Shown: piece after piece, positions 50,931-57,332 of the stretch
Position numbering within the stretch: the first letter of the stretch is position 1
Layout of the letters: each line of letters opens with the position of its first letter
From: a virus
Length of the DNA: 63,727 bases
IMG/VR virus record: IMGVR_UViG_3300033153_006754
Location: 1-63,727 of that record
Strand: one strand, 5' to 3'
The notes under the pieces: model-generated
Databases searched by the model: none
Told to the model about the DNA's origin: nothing
Seen by the model: only the letters and a program-made list of their open reading frames with translations
Made by a program: the position numbers and the translations under genes

Positions 50931-51184
50931 GGTCTGTACTCGTACCCAGATAGCTTGGAATCACGCTCAACCACCAGCGTCTCTTCGCAGTATTCGCCAC
51001 CAGGTGGGACCTCTTCGGCGTGCTTCATGAGGAACTCCTCACTGATCTTGATCTGTATGCCACGCTTTGACTTGCCGGGGATGGTGCTCTTCACCCAGAT
51101 CCTGACAACGTCCCGGCTTCGATCGAACTCTGCGTCCAGCTTCAGTTGCGGTGTCAGTTGAATGCTGCCTGGGCCGATGTTCAT
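50927..51184 (-). CDS. 85-residue protein echoing a major-capsid segment
   Basis: The C-terminal half has HAEEVPPGGEYCEETL, matching the capsid protein's WAEDIPPGGEYPEQSM; just before it, PGKSKRGIQIKISEEFL resembles the capsid's IGKSGLKVRITDEMI. In the capsid protein these two pieces occur in the opposite order. The DNA of the PPGGEY stretch is also similar, with mostly third-base changes. The N-terminal 35 residues are beta-rich and unlike the capsid. GGAAGGG precedes the start, and the stop overlaps the methyltransferase start. Function unknown. Confidence 0.65.
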   Translation of the reverse strand: MNIGPGSIQLTPQLKLDAEFDRSRDVVRIWVKSTIPGKSKRGIQIKISEEFLMKHAEEVPPGGEYCEETLVVERDSKLSGYEYRP

Positions 51185-51248
51185 TTGAGTGCCCTTCCAA
51201 AAGTATGGAGTGGAGGTTCTTTACCTCAGTGATGTGGTAGAGCTTCAT
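51039..51248 (-). pseudogene. Possible remnant of an ADP-ribosyltransferase-like gene
   Basis: An ATG coupled to the FkbM gene's stop (ATGA) reads MKLYHITEVKNLHSILLEGH, close to the N-terminus of DarT-type/DUF4433 ADP-ribosyltransferases (YHIT, then NL-SIL--G). The match ends after about 20 residues; the remaining 49 residues are out-of-family and overlap the 85-residue gene in another frame. It could be a decayed gene, or a short peptide overlapping the next gene. Confidence 0.4.
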
Positions 51249-52189
51249 GGTCGCACTGCAAAGACGTCTATCTGGAACGGGCGGTTATCAGGCAGATCAC
51301 CAATGGCCTGCATCTCATTGTCACCAGTGATAGCTAAGGGTTTGTATCCAAGATCCCTGAGCATGTTCATGTACTGGTTGGGACTGCAGTTTGACACCTT
51401 ACGCAGCTGGTCTCGGTGGACCTCGGTAATGATGGGCGGGTACTTGTGGCGCTTGAGGAACTGTCGGCCACCTTCAATGACCAATGGCTCAGCGCCCTCA
51501 ACATCCATCTTGATGAAGCTGACTCCTTGACCCTGATCCTCAATCTGAAGAGCGTCGAGCGGATACACCTGAACGGTAGCGGCCGTGTGGTTCGGAGGTG
51601 GCTCTGTACCCAACTCCGCCAGATAGGCACCACCATGGTTGATGGTGTCCGGGGCGTAGATGAGGTTGAGCTTTGATTCCGAAGCACCGACCGCCTCGTT
51701 CAGGCAACAGACGTCACCCATGTCTGGATGGTCCCTACGCAGGTTCTCCCTGACCGTACGATCCAGGAGTGAGTAGACGTGAGGCATTGGCTCGTAGGAG
51801 AGCACAGTGCCTTTTGATCCAACCATCCTGGCCATCTTGATCGAGAAGTAACCAACGTTGGCTCCGATATCCAGTACGTGAGTTCCGGGCTGTATCCACT
51901 TCTTCATCAGGTTGAGGACGTGAGGCTCATACTTGCCCTGGAGGATCCCGCGACCAATGAACTGGTCGTTGAGGTCGATCCAGAACCGGTCCCCATCGGT
52001 ATCCTCAACCATGACGATACTGTTCCCAGCTTCCTTGCTCTTCTCCTTGAACTCAGTGGACGCCATCAGGGAGTCCCTCAGGGTCTTCATGTCGCCGCAT
52101 CCCATCTTCTCTTCCATCACGGCAGAGTTTTCGGGCATGCGTTCAAAGAGGACCTTGTAGGCCCAGATGACGTCTTGCTGAGTGAGCAT
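51245..52189 (-). CDS. FkbM-family methyltransferase
   Basis: 314 residues. HVLDIGANVGYFSI (about 104-117) is the SAM motif; FIKMDVEGAEPLVIEGG (about 226-242) and a following ITEVHRD are diagnostic of FkbM enzymes, which O-methylate sugars or polyketides. The N-terminal 45 residues (AYKVLFERMPEN ... LMASTEFKEK) resemble the DUF4214-like segment often fused to glycan enzymes. Could modify a host surface glycan or a virion glycan. Shares TAATG with the gene before it. Confidence 0.88.
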   Translation of the reverse strand: MLTQQDVIWAYKVLFERMPENSAVMEEKMGCGDMKTLRDSLMASTEFKEKSKEAGNSIVMVEDTDGDRFWIDLNDQFIGRGILQGKYEPHVLNLMKKWIQPGTHVLDIGANVGYFSIKMARMVGSKGTVLSYEPMPHVYSLLDRTVRENLRRDHPDMGDVCCLNEAVGASESKLNLIYAPDTINHGGAYLAELGTEPPPNHTAATVQVYPLDALQIEDQGQGVSFIKMDVEGAEPLVIEGGRQFLKRHKYPPIITEVHRDQLRKVSNCSPNQYMNMLRDLGYKPLAITGDNEMQAIGDLPDNRPFQIDVFAVRP

Positions 52190-52923
52190 TATGATTCCAC
52201 CACTCGGACCATATGATGGTCTTCTTCAAGAGGCTCACCGGTGAGGGCCTCAATGACCTCCTTGGAGAAGGTGTACTCACCTTTCTTCAGGTTATACGTT
52301 TGGCCCTTATTGTGTTGGTACACTTTGTGGTAACCCCTGCCCTTGATCCACCCGACCACGTCTTCAGCATGGTAGGTGTAGTTGTCCTCAGTGGTGATGT
52401 CGTCGATTGAAACTCCGCCACCTCTCTGGATAATATCCACGTTCCGGATGACGAGCCAGGCGTCGACGCCGTACTCATCGATTGACTGGAGGACGATCCC
52501 GCCGAGCTTGATGGGGAGGTGGGGCCACATGCTCTCCTCATTGACGATGGAGAGGATGGTGCCGACATACCCACCAATGTTCCAGTCAGTGTTGCCCCAG
52601 GAGATGCCTTGGACGAAAGGAGCTGGGTTGATGATCCTGGGTTGGTCCCCGCGCTCTGGACTGACCAGGAGGGCCTCAGTGTCGACGCCACAGAAGGACC
52701 ATCTGGTGTGCTTGCCAGGAGGCTTCTCGAACTCCTGGTCCTCCTTGAGGTCCTTCCCCCAGTCGAAGGGCTTCTTGGTAACGATCTTGCTGCGCTCTGA
52801 CCTGAGCTTGTACAGAACTCTGGATGCGTCCTTGATGCGACGATTGACATCGTCCATCTTGGCCTTATTGTCTGGGTCGGCCGCTTCGGGGCCTCGGTCC
52901 GGGCTTGAAGGGTTCTCCGTCAT
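52189..52923 (-). CDS. Tail-tube-like protein in the accessory region
   Basis: 244 residues; start at 52923 is set by AGGAGGAAGTACA. The C-terminal part (DEYGVDAWLVIRNVDII then GGGVSIDDITTEDNYTYHAEDVVGW) clearly matches the tail tube protein's NEYGHAARMVIRGVEIL and GSGISIDDITTDENMTF. FCGVDTEALL (about 78) corresponds to FSGVDIQATF. The N-terminal 70 residues are charged and helical, absent from the tube. A third tube paralogue, far from the tail genes; could be a tail-tip component, a polymerisation regulator, or a decoy. Confidence 0.75.
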   Translation of the reverse strand: MTENPSSPDRGPEAADPDNKAKMDDVNRRIKDASRVLYKLRSERSKIVTKKPFDWGKDLKEDQEFEKPPGKHTRWSFCGVDTEALLVSPERGDQPRIINPAPFVQGISWGNTDWNIGGYVGTILSIVNEESMWPHLPIKLGGIVLQSIDEYGVDAWLVIRNVDIIQRGGGVSIDDITTEDNYTYHAEDVVGWIKGRGYHKVYQHNKGQTYNLKKGEYTFSKEVIEALTGEPLEEDHHMVRVVES

Positions 52924-53089
52924 TGTACTTCCTCCTGAGTCGTTTGATCTCCTTCTCCAGTCCAGCGGACATAAGAGAAGTGAGCGTGACACTTTGGTCG
53001 TGCTCGTGATATTGCAGGAACGCTACTGCGGCCCTGGCCTCCGCTAGGAGAGCATCATCGACGTTATGTGTGGTTCGAACTTTTGACAT
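52865..53089 (-). CDS. Small ribbon-helix-helix-like DNA-binding protein
   Basis: 74 residues. KVRTTHNVDDALLAEARAAVAFL, VTLTSLMSAGLEKEIKRL and the tail RKYNDGEPFKP follow the layout of ribbon-helix-helix (ParB-like, CopG-type) proteins common in actinobacteria and their plasmids. It overlaps both neighbours (46 and 59 bases). Likely binds operators or a partition-like site as a dimer. It could regulate this operon. Confidence 0.6.
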   Translation of the reverse strand: MSKVRTTHNVDDALLAEARAAVAFLQYHEHDQSVTLTSLMSAGLEKEIKRLRRKYNDGEPFKPGPRPRSGRPRQ

Positions 53090-53286
53090 AGTTCAACCTG
53101 TTCGTTGTTATTGAAGGCGATTGCTTCAGAGTATCCTCTGGGGCTCATGAGTATCGTGTTAGGCTGGAACTGCTGCTTGGTCAGCATATCGTACATACGA
53201 TCCAGGTCAGCAAGCTGCATGCTGGCAGACTTGTTCTGTCTCAGGGCCAGATCCACAACATGGTGTGTAAGAAACAAGGGGTTCAT
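53044..53286 (-). CDS. 80-residue protein echoing a central capsid segment
   Basis: Residues about 23-58 (MQLADLDRMYDMLTKQQF then QPNTILMSPRGYSEAIAF) match the capsid protein's ITLDDLFVMYADLLNVGF and IPNVLLMNPMGWLIF: about 13 identities in 32 positions. The flanks differ. Start is coupled to the winged-helix gene (TAATG). One of three mini-proteins that copy different capsid parts. Confidence 0.65.
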   Translation of the reverse strand: MNPLFLTHHVVDLALRQNKSASMQLADLDRMYDMLTKQQFQPNTILMSPRGYSEAIAFNNNEQVELCQKFEPHITSMMLS

Positions 53287-53534
53287 TAGTAGCCTGCAGC
53301 CTCTCTACCGACGTCGGTGCAGAACCACCCGTAGCCCATCCATTGTGGATCGTATATCCACTTAACCAGGCCGGCCTTCTTCATCCGTCTCAGGGTAGAC
53401 AGCACAAGTCTGGCTTTCCTTTGGAGCCTGCGCTTTCGGGCCCATGCGGTCCGAGCCAAGTGTCCAACACGAACTGGTGTTGCCTGCTTGGCCAAAGCTG
53501 TTAGCACAGTAAGGTCCTTGCCTTGTAACTTCAT
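53286..53534 (-). CDS. Winged-helix DNA-binding protein
   Basis: 82 residues. Basic; LTVLTALAKQATPVRVGHLAR (helices 1-2), then ARLVLSTLRRMKKAGLVKW (recognition helix) and WMGYGWFCTDVGREA (wing) give a wHTH layout as in small phage regulators. Start is coupled to the previous stop (ATGA). Probably a transcription regulator of early or accessory genes. Confidence 0.7.
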   Translation of the reverse strand: MKLQGKDLTVLTALAKQATPVRVGHLARTAWARKRRLQRKARLVLSTLRRMKKAGLVKWIYDPQWMGYGWFCTDVGREAAGY

Positions 53535-53743
53535 TCTCTCACACTCACAGATTCAGGAAACTTCGGTGTCAAGATCCCACTAGCCTTGATGTCGACCCTG
53601 GGATCGTTCCATTCCCCAGGTATGGCTCCAGTACCCATCTGCCATCTGATGCCGCTCACTGTGACATCCATTGGAGGCCCACCACAGCCATCGCAGCTGT
53701 TGAGACCGGAGTTGAACCTGCCACAGTATTTACATTGCCACAT
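53531..53743 (-). CDS. Zinc ribbon fused to a capsid C-terminus-like segment
   Basis: 70 residues. CKYCGRFNSGLNSCDGCGG is a zinc knuckle pair. It is followed by IRWQMGTGAIPGEWNDPRVDI, which matches the capsid protein's QWQMGTGALP (its last residues) and WDDPRRDI (about 60 residues earlier there), again in swapped order. TAATG coupling to the previous gene. Function unknown; it could bind a partner of the capsid C-terminus. Confidence 0.65.
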   Translation of the reverse strand: MWQCKYCGRFNSGLNSCDGCGGPPMDVTVSGIRWQMGTGAIPGEWNDPRVDIKASGILTPKFPESVSVRE

Positions 53744-54051
53744 TAGAAGCCCTTGATATCAAATGTTGACTGATAGCTCCTGAGGCCCTTGCCTCTCATC
53801 CTCACAAGGATCTTACCGTCGTAGTCTGTGCACCAGTTCTTGAGATCGCCGAGCTTCCCATTGAATAGTGGGCGACCATGCTGGTTGCCGTCGTTGCACA
53901 CAAAGATACCAACTTGGGGATCAGTGGTGCATTCACCACCGCCATATATGTAGTCTTCAGAGCGAAGACTCCCCAGAACATGTGCCAGGCGTGCACCGCG
54001 GTTGGTTCCCTGGGAGAGTGTGAAGGCTGCTGTGTTCGGTATGTGATCCAT
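53743..54051 (-). CDS. Cysteine-containing small protein, start uncertain
   Basis: 102 residues from ATG 54051. Contains SEDYIYGGGECTTDP, FVCNDGNQHG and LKNWCTDYDGKILVRMRG. An upstream in-frame ATG at 54081 would add a hydrophobic LLFHILLC stretch, possibly a signal peptide. The frame stays open further upstream to 54525 but runs through two GC hairpins and reads Pro/Gly-rich there, so the long form is doubtful. Confidence 0.5.
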   Translation of the reverse strand: MDHIPNTAAFTLSQGTNRGARLAHVLGSLRSEDYIYGGGECTTDPQVGIFVCNDGNQHGRPLFNGKLGDLKNWCTDYDGKILVRMRGKGLRSYQSTFDIKGF

Positions 54052-54115
54052 ACACAGGAGTATATGGAATAATAGCATAATGGCAAGTATTATTTTGAAG
54101 AATTCTTTAAATGAC

Positions 54116-54192
54116 CCGGGCCCCGACTGAGGGGGCCCTTGGGGTCCTAACCATGCACCAATAGCATGTGGGCCCGCTTGCGAGGGCCCTGG
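54116..54192 (-). terminator. Pair of GC hairpins
   Basis: GGGCCC/GGGCCC (around 54166-54192) and GGGCCCC/GGGGCCC (around 54118-54146) follow one another between two accessory genes. Neither is followed by a T-run. Their position right behind the stop at 54207 suggests RNA 3'-end formation or a processing site. Confidence 0.5.
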
Positions 54193-54206
54193 ATGAACAA
54201 ACCTGT

Positions 54207-54521
54207 TCACCTGTCCTCTACTTGGGTTGCATGTCTCAGGAAATCTGCTAAGCGAATCAAACAGGATTTCGGGTAGGGGCTTTGATGGCCACAAGGCTCG
54301 CACTTCACGCGCGTGGGCGCAACGAGCGTCCTTGTTGTCACGACGGCGCCGAACCCGTTCATCGGGATGCCACTTGTAATCGCGGTGGTGTCCGTCCCAG
54401 TCCCGCCAGGGCCATACAGTCCAGTGTGTAGGACGACTGTCATCAATCCAGACTGTGTTTGCTGCGGCGGAGTCAGTTGCCTGAGTCCAGTCTGTGCCGG
54501 AAGTGCGGTCGCAATCAACAT
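54207..54521 (-). CDS. Accessory protein, reading frame ambiguous
   Basis: 104 residues: begins MLIATALPAQTGLRQL and ends with VKCEPCGHQSPYPKSC and a short helix. The CEPC...C cluster may bind zinc. A second ATG four bases upstream (54525) opens another frame (MDVDCDRTSGTDW, Trp/Arg-rich). I prefer the 104-residue frame because it stops just before the GC hairpins. A promoter-like TTGACT, 17 bases, TAATAT lies directly upstream and would start RNA at the ATG itself (leaderless). Confidence 0.45.
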   Translation of the reverse strand: MLIATALPAQTGLRQLTPPQQTQSGLMTVVLHTGLYGPGGTGTDTTAITSGIPMNGFGAVVTTRTLVAPTRVKCEPCGHQSPYPKSCLIRLADFLRHATQVEDR

Positions 54522-54532
54522 CCATCAGGCTA

Positions 54533-54561
54533 ATATTACCTTGAAGATTTCAGGGAGTCAA
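54533..54561 (-). promoter_or_regulatory. Possible promoter giving a leaderless transcript
   Basis: Minus strand TTGACT, 17-base spacer, TAATAT, inside the 3' end of the preceding gene. The predicted start of transcription falls on or next to the ATG at 54525/54521. It may be chance because it lies in coding sequence. Confidence 0.4.
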
Positions 54562-54769
54562 GTAACCGCTTGAGATGATATATGTCTGTGTCGTTGATCT
54601 GCAGGTCAAACACCTCTCCACAACAATTGATGCACATCCGGTAGATGTTGACGTCGCCGTCATGCTCGATCTGCTCCGGCAGGTGCCCGACACACAGAAG
54701 ATCCTGAGTGCTCAGGTGATACTTGCAATCCGTATGTGGGCACCACGCCGGCCGTTTGTTCTTGCGCAC
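54536..54769 (-). CDS. Small zinc-binding protein
   Basis: 77 residues from a GTG (54769) that follows the previous stop by two bases with AAGG upstream. Reads KRPAWCPHTDCKYHLSTQDLLC, then YRMCINCCGEVFDL: two pairs of Cys give a zinc ribbon. Acidic, helical C-terminus. Function unknown; the many small zinc proteins of this operon are typical of host-takeover regions. Confidence 0.6.
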   Translation of the reverse strand: MRKNKRPAWCPHTDCKYHLSTQDLLCVGHLPEQIEHDGDVNIYRMCINCCGEVFDLQINDTDIYHLKRLLDSLKSSR

Positions 54770-54771
54770 TG

Positions 54772-55083
54772 TCAAGCCTTGTTGGTTCCTTCCACGCCAC
54801 GGTCCTGGCGACCCTTGGTACGGTCTTCCAGCCAGTGGATGGCTTCCTGGAACTTGGTGATGGCCAGTGCATTCTCCCTGCACTTGAACGGGCCCTTCTG
54901 GAAACCCTCGAGCCGGTCGATGAGCACCTGTGCCACCAACTCGATAGTGGTCCCGTTCTCGTCATGCTCCTTGATGGGCCCGCACTGGAACTTGATCTTG
55001 ATGTACTCCTCTTCGATGAAAGACATGGTGCCATCAAGAGACTCCTGTGCCTCCAGGTCCAATTTCTCCAGGTTCTCGCTCAT
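54772..55083 (-). CDS. Conserved phage protein, possibly Acb2/Tad1-like
   Basis: 103 residues; start at 55083 set by AAGGAGATACAT. The second half (ELVAQVLIDRLEGFQKGPF, KCRENALAITKFQEAIHWL, then RTKGRQDRGVEGT) belongs to a pattern (C-R-E-N-A-x-A-I-T-K-x-x-E-A-x-x-W-L) I recall from many phage genomes, and which resembles the helical hairpin of Acb2/Tad1 cyclic-nucleotide sponges. If so it would blunt CBASS or Thoeris signalling. The link is from memory and not certain. Confidence 0.55.
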   Translation of the reverse strand: MSENLEKLDLEAQESLDGTMSFIEEEYIKIKFQCGPIKEHDENGTTIELVAQVLIDRLEGFQKGPFKCRENALAITKFQEAIHWLEDRTKGRQDRGVEGTNKA

Positions 55084-55241
55084 ATGTATCTCCTTCAAAA
55101 GGGTTGTTGGCAAAGAGCCCAGCTAGCACAGCAAGGTCAGCCGCCCTCCTTGCTGTTCCCGGGCGGAGTATTAACGAGGGGGAACGAAAACAAAAACCCA
55201 CGGGGCGGTCTCCGGGTCCGGACCCTTAAATTCTCCTGCTG
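55084..55241 (-). other. Intergenic stretch with terminator-like features
   Basis: No gene seen. On the minus strand it holds a GGGTCC/GGACCC palindrome, then GGGTTTTTGTTTTCG, a T-rich run that suits intrinsic termination, then CCGCCC/GGGCGG arms nearer the next gene. This would separate transcripts of the two halves of the accessory operon. Confidence 0.5.
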
Positions 55242-55346
55242 TCATTTCCTGCCCCAGATCACAATTGCCAGGACCATCAACATGATGAATCCATATGGTA
55301 TTAGCCACCACAGTTGTGGTGGTCCCATTTCATGAGCCAGTATCAT
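55242..55346 (-). CDS. 34-residue membrane peptide
   Basis: Reads MILAHEMGPPQLWWLIP, then a hydrophobic helix (FIMLMVLAIVIW) and GRK. The ATG overlaps the stop of the HigA-like gene (ATGA), a strong sign of real coupling. One membrane span with a positive C-terminal end. Could be a small toxin-like, superinfection-exclusion or host-envelope-targeting peptide. Confidence 0.6.
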   Translation of the reverse strand: MILAHEMGPPQLWWLIPYGFIMLMVLAIVIWGRK

Positions 55347-55669
55347 ACTTCCTTGCTGATCTCGCAGTTCTCAGCTTCCCACCTCTCAACCATCATCTGC
55401 AGAGTCTCGAGGTAGTCGGACTGATCATCAGTCATGTCGTGGCCGACCATCATGGCAACAACCTTGAACACAGCGTCGTACTGCTGGCTATCAGAGATCA
55501 CCCGCGGTGACCCCATCATAGCCACCAGCTCAGTGTAGGTCTTCGGCAGCTCGTTGAAACTCACTGCAGGACGTCTAATTATGATTGGCTTTCGGCCCTT
55601 GACCTCGGCGGCTGAGATAGGCTTGCACCCTGGAGGCCCCTGTACCGGCGATCTCTCGAACTCAGTCAT
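55343..55669 (-). CDS. HigA N-terminus-like protein without HTH
   Basis: 108 residues; start at 55669 with GGGAG upstream. The C-terminal part (YDAVFKVVAMMVGHDMTDDQSDYLETLQMMVERWEAEN) resembles the N-terminal part of HigA antitoxins (Y--A---I--L, then D-L--L--LVE-YE). The helix-turn-helix that follows in HigA is missing, and no toxin gene is adjacent. It may be a phage-borne antitoxin mimic. Confidence 0.5.
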   Translation of the reverse strand: MTEFERSPVQGPPGCKPISAAEVKGRKPIIIRRPAVSFNELPKTYTELVAMMGSPRVISDSQQYDAVFKVVAMMVGHDMTDDQSDYLETLQMMVERWEAENCEISKEV

Positions 55670-55670
55670 C

Positions 55671-55919
55671 TCATGCTCCCAAGGGTGGATGCTCACCTTT
55701 GCTGAGCATCCACTTGACAAACTCGTCGTAGCTGATGTCCTTGCTGGAGTGGACTGTCTCAAGGTACTTGTCTGCTACAGCCACAGTGATGCCATGCTTG
55801 TAGAACCGAATAGTCAGCCGGCCCTCTTCCTCTTCAATTAACCCACCCAGCTGTGGGGTCTTCACCTTCATGACGTGGTTGCCACCACTACTCTCTATAT
55901 GGCTGATCACTGTCTTCAT
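55671..55919 (-). CDS. Small protein, unknown
   Basis: 82 residues. A beta-rich N-terminal two-thirds (KTPQLGGLIEEEEGRLTIRFY, VAVADKYLETVHS) and a final helix (YDEFVKWMLSKG). Not recognised. It overlaps the previous gene by four bases and leads into the HigA-like gene. Soluble, acidic. Confidence 0.6.
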   Translation of the reverse strand: MKTVISHIESSGGNHVMKVKTPQLGGLIEEEEGRLTIRFYKHGITVAVADKYLETVHSSKDISYDEFVKWMLSKGEHPPLGA

Positions 55920-56173
55920 CTACCCTTACCTAAAGAGTCACCGGTGTTCTCACGGTGGGCCTTCACCAGCTGGGCCACCCGGATAGGATCCTCCCTGGAG
56001 TCGCCGACGTAGACGACCGCCCACCCATCGGTCCACTCACCTTTATCCTTCAGCTTCAGCACCTTCCCAAGCACAGCGTACTTCGATGGCACCCACTCCA
56101 CCCGGGTGATAGTCAGGGTGACCAGGTTGCGCTTACACTGCACCCGTTCCAGACTGCATTGCGTGTACTTCAT
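55916..56173 (-). CDS. Small protein, unknown
   Basis: 85 residues from ATG 56173, which overlaps the preceding stop (ATGA). Beta-rich: LVTLTITRVEWVPSKYAVLG, DGWAVVYVGDSRED, then a helical end. An SH3- or OB-like barrel is conceivable but not demonstrable. A longer in-frame reading to 56335 exists but ignores the coupling. Confidence 0.6.
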   Translation of the reverse strand: MKYTQCSLERVQCKRNLVTLTITRVEWVPSKYAVLGKVLKLKDKGEWTDGWAVVYVGDSREDPIRVAQLVKAHRENTGDSLGKGR

Positions 56174-56496
56174 TTCTTTAGCCAGAACCTCACGAACCGC
56201 CGCATCCAGATCTTGTCCAGAAAACGCAACAGGTACAAAGTGGTCATCGTTTCCTTGCGCCACCTCATCTCCACCCACCCGTTGAAGTCGCCGACTGCCT
56301 GCACGATCTTCTGCAATGATGGCTGCCATGTACACATGAACCCAGTGTAGTTCGTGTACGGCTTATCCTCCACACCCTCGCAGCTGTTTGTCGTGCACAC
56401 GCAGTCAATCTTGTTGAGCCACCGGACCACTGGCTGGATCTCGAGGTCCACATTAGCTGTCTGGATTATCATCTTCTTTGTTTTGTGTGGATTCAT
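56170..56496 (-). CDS. Small protein with CVCTTNSCEG motif
   Basis: 108 residues; ATG at 56496 overlaps the previous stop. IQPVVRWLNKIDCVCTTNSCEG (about 15-38), then GWVEMRWRKETMTTLYLLRF. The segment looks like small phage proteins in which a conserved T-x-x-S-C-E-G turn follows a helix; I do not know a function. Mixed alpha/beta, basic. Confidence 0.6.
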   Translation of the reverse strand: MNPHKTKKMIIQTANVDLEIQPVVRWLNKIDCVCTTNSCEGVEDKPYTNYTGFMCTWQPSLQKIVQAVGDFNGWVEMRWRKETMTTLYLLRFLDKIWMRRFVRFWLKK

Positions 56497-56792
56497 TCCG
56501 CCAACCAATCAGGTAGTTCAGGCAGCGGCACTGTCTTGCCGGCCAGGTCATGTTGACTGTCGTTCAGAAAACGTATTTTGCCGTCAGTGATGAACGAGTG
56601 ACATCTCCTCGTTGACTTGGGTCCCCATGACACTAGCAGGCTCGGCGTGAACGTCGGCGCCTCGAGACTACCATTCCAGCCCCACCCATCACATGTATCT
56701 GACTTCACCCTCAAAGAGTGTGCTATCTGGCACCCGGGACAGAAGATCCAGATGTGCTCCCCATCCTTGTGGGTACGCTTCCTGCAGATCAT
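56493..56792 (-). CDS. DUF6527-like protein
   Basis: 99 residues. FCPGCQIAHSL, WGWNGSLEAPTFTPSLLVSW, CHSFITDGKIRFLNDSQHDLAGKTV and LPELPDW follow the DUF6527 pattern (CPGC--H, W-W-G----PTF-PS, CHSF-TDG-I-FL-D--H-LAG). The conserved Cys/His residues suggest metal binding. Widespread in phages, role unknown. Confidence 0.75.
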   Translation of the reverse strand: MICRKRTHKDGEHIWIFCPGCQIAHSLRVKSDTCDGWGWNGSLEAPTFTPSLLVSWGPKSTRRCHSFITDGKIRFLNDSQHDLAGKTVPLPELPDWLAE

Positions 56793-57332
56793 CTAATGAT
56801 CCTTACAGGCATTGCCGGGAAAGCTATCCTCTTCGTGAACGAGATCCTCACGCTCCAACCCACAGGTATGGCACTTGCCGTCATGTGCCTCATTGAACTC
56901 ATGGTGCTCTACACCCTCCAGATGCCCTTGCCCCTTATCCACCTCCCTCATAACTATCTTCCTGGCAAGGTACAGCTGCTGTGGTTGTATCTTCTCCATG
57001 GTCTGTCCCTGGTCGTTACACAGAAAAGCGACAGTATCAAACAGGATCACACAAGGTTCCGGCGTGTCCACCTCAAGCACACAAACCTCATCATAATCCA
57101 GCTGCTTCCTGCCCTCTTCGCGCAACCTCAGTAACTTCTCATCGGGATCCGGCCACATAACCAGCTGGTCCCGGGGGATCATATGATACTTGAACTTGAT
57201 TACCTGTACGTTGAGCCAGCTAACCTCTGGCCTGAAACGAAGACGTGGAGTGCCATCCTCACCGTATGGCCCTGTGACATCTGCTTCCGAGCTGACCGGG
57301 GCGGGACTGGGGCGTGCTATCTTGATGTACAT
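56793..57332 (-). CDS. Protein with C-terminal Cys/His motif, unknown
   Basis: 179 residues; AAGGAGAAACC fixes the start. The N-terminal 120 residues are beta-rich (VQVIKFKYHMIPRDQLVMWP); the C-terminal 40 carry HHEFNEAHDGKCHTCGLER, a single zinc knuckle that could be completed by His residues. Not recognised. Confidence 0.6.
   Translation of the reverse strand: MYIKIARPSPAPVSSEADVTGPYGEDGTPRLRFRPEVSWLNVQVIKFKYHMIPRDQLVMWPDPDEKLLRLREEGRKQLDYDEVCVLEVDTPEPCVILFDTVAFLCNDQGQTMEKIQPQQLYLARKIVMREVDKGQGHLEGVEHHEFNEAHDGKCHTCGLEREDLVHEEDSFPGNACKDH

Noticed and set aside
53743-54525. A single 260-residue gene spanning the whole interval
   Set aside because: The frame is open, but its middle reads through two GC hairpins as Pro/Gly-rich filler, and a separate gene with a good internal start fits better on each side.
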